Assembly: GCA_000181795.3 (NCBI GenBank)
Contig: CM012953.1
Location: 5,955,824 to 6,019,823, forward strand
DNA from: Trichinella spiralis
Taxonomy: Eukaryota > Nematoda > Enoplea > Trichinellida > Trichinellidae
DNA: 64,000 nt
Direction: 5' to 3'
Shown here: positions 1-14,700 of the stretch, in pieces
Layout: each line of letters starts with the position of its first letter
Numbering within the stretch: position 1 is the stretch's first letter
The notes under the pieces: model-generated
What the model saw: only the letters and a program-made list of their open reading frames with translations
Told to the model about the DNA's origin: nothing
The model's database searches: none
Made by a program: the position numbers and the translations under genes

Positions 1-3000
1 ACGAGCTAAGTGCGAACCATTTTTCATACTCATCAAAATACTGCGAACCATTACACAGGCGCATTCTGAATTTACAAGTGATGCTAAAATCAAAATAATA
101 TAAAGTTAATTATTAAATAAAAGTCAAACAATTCAAGCATACTATGGCCATTTTTTCGCAGAATACGATCACAAAAGCTCGACAATTCCATCAACGGCTC
201 AGTAAGTTTAGGGCTTTCAATATTCAACTGTGAAGAATATTGACAGGACAATTTCAAATAACGAAAAGCCTGATCATAGCACAATGTTACAAGCTAAGAG
301 AATAAATATATTATTATTAAATTTAGTTTAGGTTTTTTTTTTGAAAAAAAAACTTCCACCTTTCGTCAAATACTTACCTCACTGATATCAGCAGTATCAG
401 TATTGGAAATCAAACGTGACAGACAAAATTCTGCCAATGTATTTTCTGAGCTCGCAACCACAGTCTCGGCAACATTGTCAAACAGCATACCAATTAGCGC
501 AAACTGATCAGCAGACGAACCTTCCGTTGTATTCAGTTCAGGATCAGTAATTTTCTTCAAATCTAAAATGGAACAATTTTCTCTTTCTAAACCGCATGCA
601 AAAAATATCAATTCATTTCAAAAATCACCAAACAAATTCAACGCCTGCATCAAATAAGCGGATCGGCTTTTCACTGCATTGGCACAATTGGCCAGCTGCA
701 ACAACGCCCACGTCTCGTAGTTCGATGCTTCCAAAAGCAGATGCTTGTCTTGCAATCGTTGAAGCAGCTAAAAAAAATCACAAATTTCAACTTATCATAT
801 TCAATTTGAAATTACAGAAAAAAACAAAAATTATGAAACTTTTTTAATTGAGCTCAACAAAGAAAAAACAACTCCATGATTATTCTGTCGGACTGCGCAT
901 TTTAAATATTGATAACCAAACTGAAGTCTGAACGGAAGCAACGACTGTCGTACATTGGAAACTGAAATTCCCGAATCCACAAGACGTTTACCGAATATTT
1001 CGAGAAATGTTTTTCTAAAAACAGATAAATAACATTGTATAATCTCGTTTTCAAATATTTCGGTCACACAACAGCAAAGTCACAGGAAATAATGCGTTGT
1101 TTTGAACGTAGAAATCTTATTCACCTGTTCAACACAACATCATCGGCTGTAGTAGTTAATGTAGTTTCAACATCCAGTCCATAGCGCAACCAAAATCGAC
1201 ACAATTTGACAACATTTTCCAGCTTAAACTCGTCTAAAAATTTTCAACAAAAATGCATTGAATCCGTTTTTTTCTGTCAAAATTCACAACTGAAACCTGA
1301 TGCATGCAACAAATGCAAAAATTTTGCCGTTTCAGATACGGGCAACAAATCTTGTACAAGCTTCAAACGAGCAGTTACATCACAAACTCGAAGTGTTGGA
1401 TAACACTAACAAATCAAAATAAAATTAATATTATCATTCAAATAAAATATGAAGAAAAAAAATAACAACTCACTTTCAGAAATGAATCCATTGAAAGACT
1501 GAGAAAGTACTGGGATTTCGTGAAATTTTCACGTAAAATGTTCAGCAATACTAACAATCCTGAATGTCGATTCTAAATACAAAACGTTTTTGTATTGAAT
1601 AAAATGCACTGCCGTTGTTATAGTTCGCACTTCGAGAATTTCCCTATTTTTCGGTACAGATTGATTCTGTTCGACAAAAGTAGACAATTCTTCCAGAGCT
1701 ACTGAATCGGATGTCAAAGCAATTTTCAATTTAGATCGAAGAAAAACTGGCAAATGCATATTCTGCAAATGAAAAAAAAATTACACGCAAAATTTGAAAC
1801 AAAGCCACTTTTCGAATTTATACAATAAGATAGTCGGTTTCCCAAATTTGATCCAACTTAGTAGTTTGCCCAGTGGAACCAAACGTGGTCGACCACGCTT
1901 CCAAACCTTTCCAATCGTTCAACATTTCCAAGCACTAAAAACCAATTACGATTTGCAATTCACAAAACTGTTCCAATGGTAAAAATGGTCAATTTTGTCA
2001 TACACGAATTCGAGCTTCGTACAACAGATTCGCTTCAGCTTTCTCGACAATGCCACCGGATTTTCTCTGCTTGTTGTTAAATGTCTACAAGCATGAAGAA
2101 AAATTATTTACATAACATCAAAACATGTGGAACAGTTCCACTTCTCCGTAAATTGCCGCGGCGCCTTCAAAATCACCAGCAGCTTCCATTTCCAAAGCCA
2201 ACTTTGTTTCTTCTGCAGTTAACAAATGTTTCGTAAAAACAGCTCTCAAATTTTCCAATTCACCACACTGCTTGTAAAGCCTGCGGGATAAAATTCAAAA
2301 ATTTTACATTCAATTAACAACCTTTATACAACAGTTGAAGGGTTCCAATTGGACAGTCGATTGAAAAATAACCTGGCAAGCTCAACCCAAAGTTGATCGA
2401 TTTCGTTCACATGTTTCGGACGCCACTCATGGGACGTTGAAGCGGTAGTGTCTTCGACGGCGACTTCAATTCTTCGTTCCAAAAGTACAATTCCACAGTC
2501 CGGTTGGCCACTCCCGATTGCTACGTTCGCAATATCGGTCGGTTCAAAATCCACATATTCAATAAAATTGTACAAAAAATTCTAAAAAAAATGTAATTTT
2601 TAAAAAGTCCACCCAAAATAATCCACAGACAACGAAGCTTGTTAAGCTGTTACCATAAGGCAAGATACAAGTGGACGGTGAAAGGTGACCATTGAACGGA
2701 AAATTTCACGCACACCATCGTTAATTGAGTTAAAATATTTTTCCGTCACTTCAAAACCGCAACTCTCAATCACATGTGCCACCACTCCGTACATCAAAGA
2801 TTCGAACAGTTGTCCAGCGAATACTTTGTCAAGCTAAAAAGTCCACATTCAAACAACAATATCCAACTTTTTCATCTCATGTATGTGTGCAACGAGCAAT
2901 TCGATAAAAGCTATTAAAGGAAAAACAGGAAAACTACCCCCCCCCCACCCGTGATTTATTATAATTTTACTTTACATCTAAACTACAGCCTCAACTCTGC

Positions 3001-5748
3001 AATTGCAATAAATATTGTTCGTTTAAAATTTTGTCTCCCTTTAATTAACACACCAATGTGTTTCAACAATATCCAAAAAACGAAGCTTTCACTAAACATA
3101 AAGAAATAATTTAAACATACAAAGTTAAATTTTGAAAAATTAAATAATTGACAAATAAAAAAATTCCATTCACACCTCAGCTACAGCTTGCAAAGTGATG
3201 ATGACAGCTGAATAGGGAATTTGAATATCTGGAAAATCACCACTTCTATACTTGCCACGCAAATCCAAACTTTGCTGCTTCAAACGCTAAAAAATACACA
3301 TAATTAACTAATGCAGCGGAAGTTTTGATGATTAGAATAAATTAGCAAGTATATTTTTGCTTCTTATTGAGCATTTTCCCAAAACAACTATCCTATATAT
3401 ACTATTCAATTCTAGTTAGTCTATTCTAGTATACTATTAGTAATACGAATAATAATATAATAAATTCCATTCATTTAATTGTAGAAAAAAAAATTTAACA
3501 TTAACTGAACATGAAAGCAAACAACCTCGATCACTTTCTGGCGTTTTCTGTCCAAATTCACAAAGAACGCTTTCTCTTCCGTATCTTTCAGTATGCGATT
3601 TTTCAAAAACTGCAAATCTCCATCCAAATCGTCTAAATAAATAACAAACAATCACCTATAAGTGTTCCAATGTTGTGCAAGCATTTCTTACCAACTTTTT
3701 TTACACTTGAAGATTTCGGTTTTTTTATATCTTGCAAGATTTTATCCAAAATTACAGTCAAATTATCACTGGAATCTGATTCATCGAAATCAAGTTCAAA
3801 AGTATCCGCAGAAACATTTTTCTTCAAATCTACAAATTAGCGAAATAAGAGTCCTTTTTGTAGAACATCATTAGCAATTAGCAGAACCAGTGACTGCGGT
3901 AGGAGTGAAGCTGGACGAAGCAGTTGATTCTGTCGAAAATGTCCGTCCGTAGGGTATTTTTCTTTTTCTCGATATGAATTGACTAACCGCTTGTTGAACG
4001 CTGTGCGTATCAGTTTGCATATACGCTGGCACTTCCAAGCTGGCGTAACGGCTTTGCCAATGTGTAGATATGGGCAAATTCTAGAACACAGCAATAATAA
4101 AATTTCAAATGAATCAACTTGCGAATCAAAATGAATAACATTTTTCTATTATGTGCTAGTAGTGTATATTTTTAGATATGTTAGGAAAATTTAAAACATA
4201 AATATCAACCTCAAATGTACAATCTTCAAGAGGATGATCATAGATCGGACGAGTGTAATCAGGACTATGACAAGTCAACTCTAGCATTACATAAGAGGCA
4301 TGTGATAAAAATGTGCTTTCAGTAGCACAAGTGTACAGCTGCGATAAACAGTTCAACAACCGTGCTGATGTGGAAATTTCCAAACGACTCTCATCACACC
4401 AAAAGTTGTAAACAAGCTGTCTTAAAATATCAATGGATAATTGTTTCTGTGCACAAAAAACAATGCAAAGAATTTTTTGGTATACCGGATTGATTTGTTC
4501 GAATCAGACAGCATTGTGAGCAAGTGCATTTTTGTCGTTGCCAAAGCTGTTTTGGAATTTTCACTACTGTCATTCAAAGAGCTGAAAGTATGAAATAAAT
4601 AATTTTCATATTTGGTCATTCAAGAACAATACCTAAGCTTCGTATATAGAGAGCAACACATCTCAGCAAACGCTCGACGACACGAAGGTGAGAAATTACC
4701 AACTACCGCAGAAGAAAATGATGAAACCAAATCACTGACGTTTTCCACTGACAAATTGGCGTGTATATTTTTCACAATGTACATTCCAAGCATTTGATCC
4801 CGTTCATGCCTGTAAAATTTAGTTCGAGAAAAAAAACAGAATTCAATAAAGTCATATGAAATGTAAAATATACCGGAGAGAAAAAATTTTCAAAAATCCT
4901 CTACTCTTCAATTCTTCGAACAAATCCCCTTTGTACTTTGAAACAGCAAGAAAGCCTTCTAGGCAAGCCGTTTTAAGATCACCCTGCACACTCGGAAACC
5001 AATCGAGCAAATCGTTGAAAAACCTTAAAATAAATATGAGGTAAAAATTTAAAATAAATGAACAAGAAAAAAAAATACAATTTACTGCAAGGCAAATTCC
5101 GGATAATTGAGCAATATTTCATGAAGGCACAACAGGCATTTGCTTCTTCCCACCACGGTTCCAGTCATTCTGCTCATAACTACTTTCATGCTTTTCAAAA
5201 GCCACTCGCAGTCTGTCTGCAACTAATTGGCAAATAAAAATTATTATGATTATTTGAAAAAATAATTTCCAAATTTTATATTTACTTCACTCAACACTTT
5301 CAAAGACAATCCGCATACAAAGGCTGCAAGTTTGTATACTTTGACTTTTTTTAATGATAAAAGACCAATCAGATGAGAAAAAATGCTTAAATAAAAATAA
5401 AAGAAAAACTAGCAACAACATTAACTATCAATATTATACATTTCGGAACAAAATTTTGGCCGCGTTTGCTGATTTGCTCTGATAAAGCATTCATTAATAC
5501 ATTTCCATTAAAAAAAACTATCAGTCCTCATGTTCCTCAGTAGATCAGTAATTAATTATTTATCTAATGAATATAAAAAGCTGTAGTAATCGTTTCAAGT
5601 TTCATAAATTTAATGACCGTCAAAAAGAGGAAACAATCCACACCCCTATCTGCTATGCAGAGAAACAAATACAATCTAGAAACAGTAGTTTCGGTTAATG
5701 AGCGCCAAAAATCTGTCCCTCATAAAAACAAACCACTAGTAAGCAAAA

Positions 5749-5779
<31 letters not shown>

Positions 5780-8700
5780 AACCCACCCGGATTCATGATT
5801 AGGGTCAGTGAGGAAGGAAAATGTTTCAGGCACAGTATTCAAGCATAAGCACAAAATGCTAATGCCGCATAAGTTTTCCATCTCGTCGTGTAATGGAAAG
5901 CAGATTTTTTCCAAAATCCACCTGAAATTTTTACAATTAAAAAGTTAAGTAAATCACAGTTAAATAAATAAACAGTACGATGGATCCAAAGTGACGAACG
6001 GTTTCCAAAGAACAAGCATCGTTTCAATGATGCGCAGGTTTCGTTTGAAAACTTTTCCACTTTTTGAACAACAATGCTGAACGCAAAATTTCAAAAGATC
6101 ATTCAACGAATCTTTCGGAATAGCTTCATCCTTTTGCAAGTAAATGGAAAAAAAAGAAATTTCCCAAATATAATTAAAATAATTTTCTCGTCAACAAAAA
6201 AGTTACCTTTTTGAGATGCGCAGTCCATTCGAATAATACAACAATAAGATCTACTCGGAAATAATGCAAAATATTTGAACCAAATTCGTCCATCACTATT
6301 AATTTTATAATTGGAGAAATCCATTCCAAATAAAATGGACGAAATACCTATAAAAAGCAACACTATTATAACAAAAACACGCAAAATCACAACTCGACGC
6401 AGAATATACATGAAAACATTGGACTATAATTCTTGCTATGAACAAGCGAACGTTGATAGAACCGAAGTTTAAAAAGTCTCGCATAGATGCCATCCATGCT
6501 GGAAGTGGCGTATCCTAAATTGAGCAACATTAAAAGCGTTCTATATTTATATTTATTACAGTTATGCAAAATTAAGTTTTATTCATTAAGCAATGCAACA
6601 CGCAATGTATTACGTATTGCGATATTGTGGTTGAAGAATTTCTCGAAATGTTACCAACCACATAGAAAAAATATAGACTGTTACAAAATTAAACTGAAAT
6701 AACAAACAATTTGCCATCTTCAAGCAAAAATGTTAAATTATTTAAAACTGAAAATTCAAAAATAAAATACCGCTGCATTTGGTATCAGGCCCATCTGATC
6801 CATGTAGTTGATAACATCTACCATCGACTGCATGCATGGATGCTGATCTAAGAAATCCAATTTTGTTTTTGAATAAAATCTCAATACCTATAATACAAAT
6901 AGGCATCCAGAAAAAATAATAATACTTTTTAATAAATATTATCGTAGTTTTTTACATCTTTATCATTCGCAGATACTGTTTCCTTTTCAGCACAATGGAT
7001 GCTCGCTTCCAGTGATTCGGTCAAATCGAACTGAGTTGCCATAGCTGAAAGACTGCTGTCCAACAAAACGGACAATTCAACCTGATTTTCGGATTCAGCG
7101 CTTGGCGGTTTCTCTTCCCTCGAATAATACATTTTTCCCGCGGATTGCTGAATTTCAAAAAATAATTTCCTCTAACAGAATAACAGACAGACAAAAATAC
7201 TTCTTCTTCTTGAATTTCTCGATCAAATTCATACTTCACTTCATTATCAATTATAGATTCCCAACACTAAATACATAATTTAAATTCAAACAATATCAAA
7301 TGTATATATATAATTATGCATACGTCATTAAATACGAAACCTTCATAATGTTTGAGATGGGACTGGGTTTTTTTAACCAAAGCTATAATACAATTTTGTG
7401 CTGCACAACGGTATTCAAAAAAGTACCTCTGAATTGAGCCCAATTTTGAATCTCTGCAAAATTCTTTCTTTGCTCCAACTGCACAACTGAAACCCAACCA
7501 AATTAACAAATAATTAATCAATGTTGCGGCCTTCAATTAATAAATAAATAATCGACCTGGCTAGCTTTTTGATGAGTTCATTTTTCATTTGACCATCAGA
7601 ACCCAAGTATGAGCTGTTCACTTCAGTTTTCAAAAATTCCAAATCCAACACCTTGTAAATTATTTCAAAAATTTTGTAACAACCAATTTTAGTGATAACT
7701 TGCTCTTCATAATCTGTTTTAATTTCCTGTAAAAGAAAATTACCTGAGATATTTATCACAAAAAAAATAAATACTAGCATACTGAAATCGAGCTTTCTGT
7801 CAAGCACGACACCAGTGTTTGAATTCTTCTACACGTCCAAGAAAGTAATAAATCACTATTCAAGGAATGTAGAAACGGTATAAAGAATTCATTCAACAAT
7901 GCCAATCTCAAAGATGCGCAAACGCAACTTGACGGATTAAAAAACATTTCATCTAACAATACTAAGATATTCTCCAAAACTACACGACTTGCCCTGAAAA
8001 AATAGAGAATATACTTTTTTAACATAAAAGTTGAAATAATTTACAAAATTCTCAAAATTCTATAAGCACTGAAACGTAAAACAAAAACTGTCAATTTCTC
8101 ACACTCTACTGCTTACCTGGATGAAAACTTTTGCAATTGATGCTTCAGATCTGATGCTATTGGGTGAGACTGTTCACGACAGATCATGCTGAGAAGCAAT
8201 TCCAAGATTACTGGAGATCCAGTGCAACCAAATGCGAATAATATCTTTAAAATGTTTTTGCAAATATTAAAAAAAAATTAATACAATCCTATTGGCCTGT
8301 TTTACCTTCTGACACGCTGCCACGTACTGATCGTACTTTGCTGTTCCTTTTGCAAATTCGTCACTTTTCAGTGGGAAATTATTCACCATGAACAATTTCA
8401 AACTTTTGCCCAACTCAGATGCATGCTTATCAAACGTACAAAAGCCAGCCAACAAACTGAGCATATTATTCTAAAAGATAGAATCTAATTAAACTTAATT
8501 TACAGTTTTAAAATTAATTTTTAAGAAACATAAAATTACAAAAAATACAGTTTAATAGGAAAATTAATGTTTTCTCTTCAAACTTTATTTTCAAAAACAT
8601 GATTTTCAATATTTCATTTCAATACTTTCATTATAGTGAAATGTGAAAATGATAAATTCTATAAACAATTTTATGAATAATTTCATAAAAGTCAGTTCCA

Positions 8701-11700
8701 CTAAAAAAATATAAATTTTTAAAGAAATTCATTTACTGATAAATATAATAATTCATCAAGAATAACAAAAAAAATTTGTAATATATTAAAACAAATTATT
8801 TAAATTTCCATTTGTAGAAAATAATTTTCAAATTTCTTACTTTAAAATCCAACGTAAGCGATTGATCATTGAGCATCATAAAATAAGCCGATGCCATTGG
8901 TGCAAATTCTTCCCATTCGGTTATCTAAAAATCGAGATCAAACAATCCGTCCATAAGAAACAGAAAATCCCTACCTTAGAGTCAATTAAAATCAGTTTCA
9001 TTATCAATTTCAGCCAAAGCAATTTCAACGTCTCATTAGAAACAGCAACATCCGCCCAGTAAAGCAGTTCTTGGCCGAAAATTTGCAAAACTTGCAATGC
9101 CAAATCTCGACCATGCCTGAAAAATCAAATCAAACAAAACAGATATATTTGGAATTTTGTTCAACAATATTTCAAGAAATACTTTTTCCGTAGATCACTG
9201 CTGTGCACTACAACAGTGACCGTGTGAAGCAATGCTCGACCAACTACATCCGGCTGGCAACGAGAAGCTTCTTTGAGATGCTTCAAAAATAATTCTGCAT
9301 TGGTGCACAATAGAAGTGCAATCTCTTCGCTAAAGTTGGCAATCAACAACTCGCCTTTGGTGCTGCACAAAGTTGAGCATTCGGCCAGTCGAACAGATTC
9401 AGCATTCATTAGCAGTTTTATTAAAACGTCAACCTGGAGAAACAACATTATTATTTCATTGAAAACTATTGCCTATACAATTTAAATACCCAAAAACAAC
9501 AGCATCAGTTAATTAATAAAAGTCTACGTATAGAGATGAATCTCAATTCGAAAAATTACACTATGAAATTTATTATTATCATTATTAAGCATGATATAAT
9601 GTAGATGGAAATTTGGAAAAAAACTATTAATTAATATATTGCTTTGGAAAAAAAATTAAACTATTGAAAGGAATTGTTCATTAGTTTTTTTTCAATTAAC
9701 AGTTAGTTAGCTGTTTAATTCACGCTGTCCACTTTACCGCTGATCCTGTCAACGCTGCAACACGAAAAATCTGCTTGACCATGCCCAGCTTGGATGGAGG
9801 CAACCCGATACGCTTGCTGAAATAAACATCAGCTACTGTGGTCCACAGAAATTCTGCTCCCGGCAATTCAACTACACATTGCAGGCCCACTTCCACTAAC
9901 ATGCCATAAACGTTCAACAATTGTTGCTGCTCAATTGCAAGATGTGAGTCACATGTGACAACTGATTTAACATCTGGCCACGGATAGAATCTGATAAACA
10001 ACACCATTATGATATTGATAATTAATGAACAATGTAGAAAAAAAACATTGTACTGGGTTAAATATTCTTTCATACTGGTGGAAACTTGTTGAACAAGAAA
10101 AGTATTATCCTTCAACGCCAAGAACAATAATCGAACGTCTTGGGAGATGCATTCGAAAAGTTGTTTCGAATACAACCGAAACCCCAACGATTTGGGATCG
10201 CACGCAACTTTCAAAAATGCATTCCAAGTGTTCGGGTAGAGCAACAATTTCAAAAATCCCTACAAATTCAATTCAATCTAAGCCGTCAAAAAATTAACTG
10301 TAATAATATTATTATTATTACGTACTTGAAAATTATTCAAATTCGGACAATTGACCAATGCCGCTATCAACTTACACAACGCTACAAAACATTTGCACCT
10401 CGTCCTGTGAAATAGATACTTTTGGGTATTAATTAATACAACAATTAATAATAAATTTTTCACTTGTTCAATCGATTTCTTTGCGTTTTTGAAATATTGG
10501 GAAAATTTCGCCCAATTACAATACTGTTCACCAAATCCATGCTGCATGGAAACAGTAGACTCTTCATTCGAGGATGTTCGTCTAAAAGTGTTCAAATGGA
10601 ATTGAAAACTGATTGAAATGGACTTTTTATTTTTACTAAGCAAGTAATCGTTCCAATCTTCCATTGATATGCGATTCGTATTCAAAGCCCAAACGTAACC
10701 ATCTATCATAGCTTCATACGTCTCCAACCAAAGTACCAAAGCGTAAATCGACGTACCCGTGGCAACTCTGTCCTGGAGATTGCAAATGCTGAACGAGCCA
10801 AGTACAGACCTGTGACTTCGTTCGAAGCTGAAATAGACATGTTTCAAGTCTGATTTCTTTCGAGGAAAAATGAAAATAATTTTACTGATCTATAAGTCCA
10901 AATATGCTTGTTCCGATGTGTCTCAGGAAGTGTAACTTTTCAATTTCTGCAACAAATAGAAAAACAGCATTATACAAGGAAAAAAACTTACACTTCAATA
11001 TTCAAAAAAAAAATTAAATAAATAACCTAAACCCGCGTTCGTCAGCTCCTGGTAAGAGACGAAGCATTCTGAACGAAACTGATAATTCGACCAAGTCATT
11101 GTATTCAACAGCCAGTCACAACAGCAGTGTATAGTCGACTGCGACCATTCACTGAAAATTTGAAAAATACAATTTTTTTGGAAAAAATTAAATCAACATT
11201 TACTTCGGTGTTCTTCTTCGCTCGTTGTGAATTCGAAGCATATTCAAATTGTACAAAATTATTCGCCTAATATGCTTGATTGCCTGCTTACATTCATCCA
11301 CCGTACCTTCAAAGTGCACAATAAAATTGCAATATATATGATTCATGAAAATAACGAAAAGATTCACCATATAATTCGTCGTCATTCTCAGCCAAATACA
11401 ACGATTTCATGAAAGTGAAAAACATCTCTAATATGTAAATATCAACGAGCCATCTTTTCTCACTTAAAAAATCAATTCAAATGTCAAAAATTATTACAAG
11501 TGAAGTAGAAATAATCATGGAATTGGTTACCGAATAATTTTATACAAATTGTTGAACGCTACGGCTGCACCGGCACGCTTCACAGCCGAAGAGTGGACGG
11601 CAAAAGTGATGATCGTTTGAACGAGCAGTTCGACTTTACTCTCGCCGTGCATATTTTGACCAGCGTTGTCCACTCTGCGCATGGACCATCTACAATATTC

Positions 11701-14700
11701 ACTGATGTAATATGCAGATTGATCACGCAGCGACGAATTCCAAAAGCAGCACAAGCCATCCTTAACAACAAAATACACTGATATTCGAGTTATTAATAAT
11801 GAAACAACAAAATGCAAAAATGAATACATACCATCAACGTGTCAAGTAAACAAGAAGTGACAATTTTGTCCGCAAAATCTGTTCCGGAAAACAAATGCAA
11901 AATTTGTACAAACAACGTCGAAAACATTTGCTTTGGAACCTAAATTCGATAATTAAAATGGGGAAAGGGGAATAAGTATTATGCGTGAAAGATTTTCACT
12001 GACTTCGTCCACATCGCAAGAAAGTTTCAACAATACTGGAAATATATGACTGTAAGCTTTGCTTATGGATTCCTGAAGCAGGTAAAAAAGTGAAAGTGAA
12101 ATAAGTGAAATATGAATAAGGCAAATCGAAATCACACCCGATCTTTCACTTTCACAGTTCTGAACGATTCATTGCCGAGCAAAAAAAGCACACAAGCATG
12201 CAACGCTTCACAGGCGGCTACTTTGAGCGGTCGATCACCAGCTGACAATGCCAAATCGCAAAGTCGAGGTAGAAGTGTATCTAAATTTGGGGACAATGAA
12301 AAAAAAAGGGAATAATAATCATAAATCACTAGTCGCATACCCAAAGCAATTTCGAATTTCATATCCGGAAATGGACATATGAATTCAAGATGACTGCCCT
12401 GCCCCCAACGTAGAAGCGATCCAGCGTCGGCGCTGTTGATCAAAAAGCGATTCATCTTCAAAATAAAAAAAGAAACAAATAATCACCAATCACCACTGCT
12501 AAATTTGAGCTGAAATTTACATAGCAGCCCAGTGAACCGACAAATGAAGCAATACGTCGCAGTACGGTCTGCGGATTGGGAATTTCTTCTTCACTGTCAT
12601 TGTCGTCGCCTTTGTCGAAAACATTTCCACTGTTTCGCTTTCTGTTGAACAATGTCGACTTTTCCCCATTATAATTGAAGCCGTTGTTCGAAACCAACGT
12701 TTCGTCTGAATTGCAAATTATTAAGATGAGATGAACATTTTAAAAAATAAAAATTACAAAGAAAAAAAAATCTCCAAATCCCAAATTCTCACCAACTGAA
12801 GTGCAGCGTAGATAATCGTCGAATATTGGCAACAGATCGGTATAAAATGAATCCAACTGTGGTTCATCTTCTGGAAATTCTGCCGACCACTTTTCAAGTG
12901 CGTCCAAACAAACGCATGCGATCGGCAAATAATTCAAACCCAACTTCAGGCTACTCTGAAATTACAACAAGCAATATAATTTCATCACTGAGATATATTG
13001 CAAAACGCTAATCAGAAACTTTAATTGCTTCTTTGATCGATTCGAGCTTCTCGACCACAATGCAAGTCGGCAAAGCAAGCAGAAAACGCAAACAGCTCAC
13101 CAAAAGTTCACCTTGAAATCTGCAACTCTCCACGAGTACCTTTTCAAAAGGGCAAATTATAATTTCAAATATTAAAATAAATCTATAAATCATTACATGG
13201 TCAATAAAATCTGACAAAAGTAACTTGTAGTGAGAACTGCAATTCTCAGTTTTGTCGTCTTGCTTTGTGGAATTGAAATAATTCAACTTTTCCGCCATTG
13301 TTACCCAAAGGGCCAAAAGTTTGTAAAATCCACTGACCATTGGATATCTAAGTAAAAATATAATTTTAAATTATACAACAAGTTTACTTTACAAAAGAAA
13401 AGTTTACTAAAGATGAACATACCTTGATGACAATTCCAGCAGCATGGTGAGCATCGGTTGGAGCCAAGGTTCAAACAGAACGTGAGATCCCTTCATAATA
13501 ACTGATCTAACGGTAAAATGCAAAATTGAAACAACATAAATCACAATCGTGCATGATGATGGTTTTGAATCTTAAGAATATACAATTTCATACCTGCACA
13601 ATTCGACTAAATTATAAAATAAATCATAATCAGCCTGTTTTGTTGGAATGACATGCAAAATTGGATTGCTAAATCGAAATGTGTATTCCTAAACGACAAA
13701 ATTTTTTAAATAATTTAATTTATTTAACTGGAAAAAGATTTATTCACTTCGACATCTTGAAATGCTTTTGTTTCGAATGACAAAAGTCGAACAATTTCCA
13801 AAAAACTTTTCATGAAACAATCGAAAAATGTACGCCGAATATTCACTTGCATACTTCTATCAAAACCAAATTCTGAAAGCTAAAAAAAGCAACATTTTCA
13901 TATTTTTTGTCAATTTAAAAAATTTTAAACATCTATTATTATTATTATTACGTACATCGACAAATTCAGAGTCGAGCAACATTTTCCAAAATGGCAAATA
14001 ATCTGCCAAATAAAATGCGTTCTCATCTTTCGGCAAAACTATCGACTCTTTTCCAACACTGGGCAGAGAAGCAATGACACGAATCAATGATTGAAAAACT
14101 AAAATTTACATAAATGTATAATCAATAAAGAAAATGAACATATATTTTCATAATTTTATAATAGAATACCAATTGACTGGATGTATTGATAATTGTGCCC
14201 GTAAGCTGCGGCAAATGTTGCAAAATTTATCACTTTACAACGGTGATAGAAACGCTTTTCCATCAGTGGAAAATTGTGAAAAAGCGTCACATGGAACCGC
14301 TCCATCAACTGCCAAACATCGTCAGCAATCTAAACGGAACAACATTACAAATGCAATTCACATCCGCCACCACAGCTTTCTTCTCGTGTGCTTTCATTTT
14401 ACAAAATTTGCATTTGAAATTTACCTTACTCAAGCATATCAAACCCCTGGAAGCTGTTTCTAAAATGTTAGTGATGTGATATACTTTTTGTTGTTGCGCA
14501 TCAGACGATCTGAAAAAACTCAAAAATGAACAAAGTACACAATCAAAAAAATATTCAAAATATTCGTACGTGGTTGAGAGATATTCGAATCGTTGCAACA
14601 ATTTTCGAAGTATCTTGCAAACTTCTTCCTCGCCGTACAAAGCTTTTCCAATCTGAAAAACACAGAACACATAAAAGCAAAAATTATTTTAAAAAATCAA

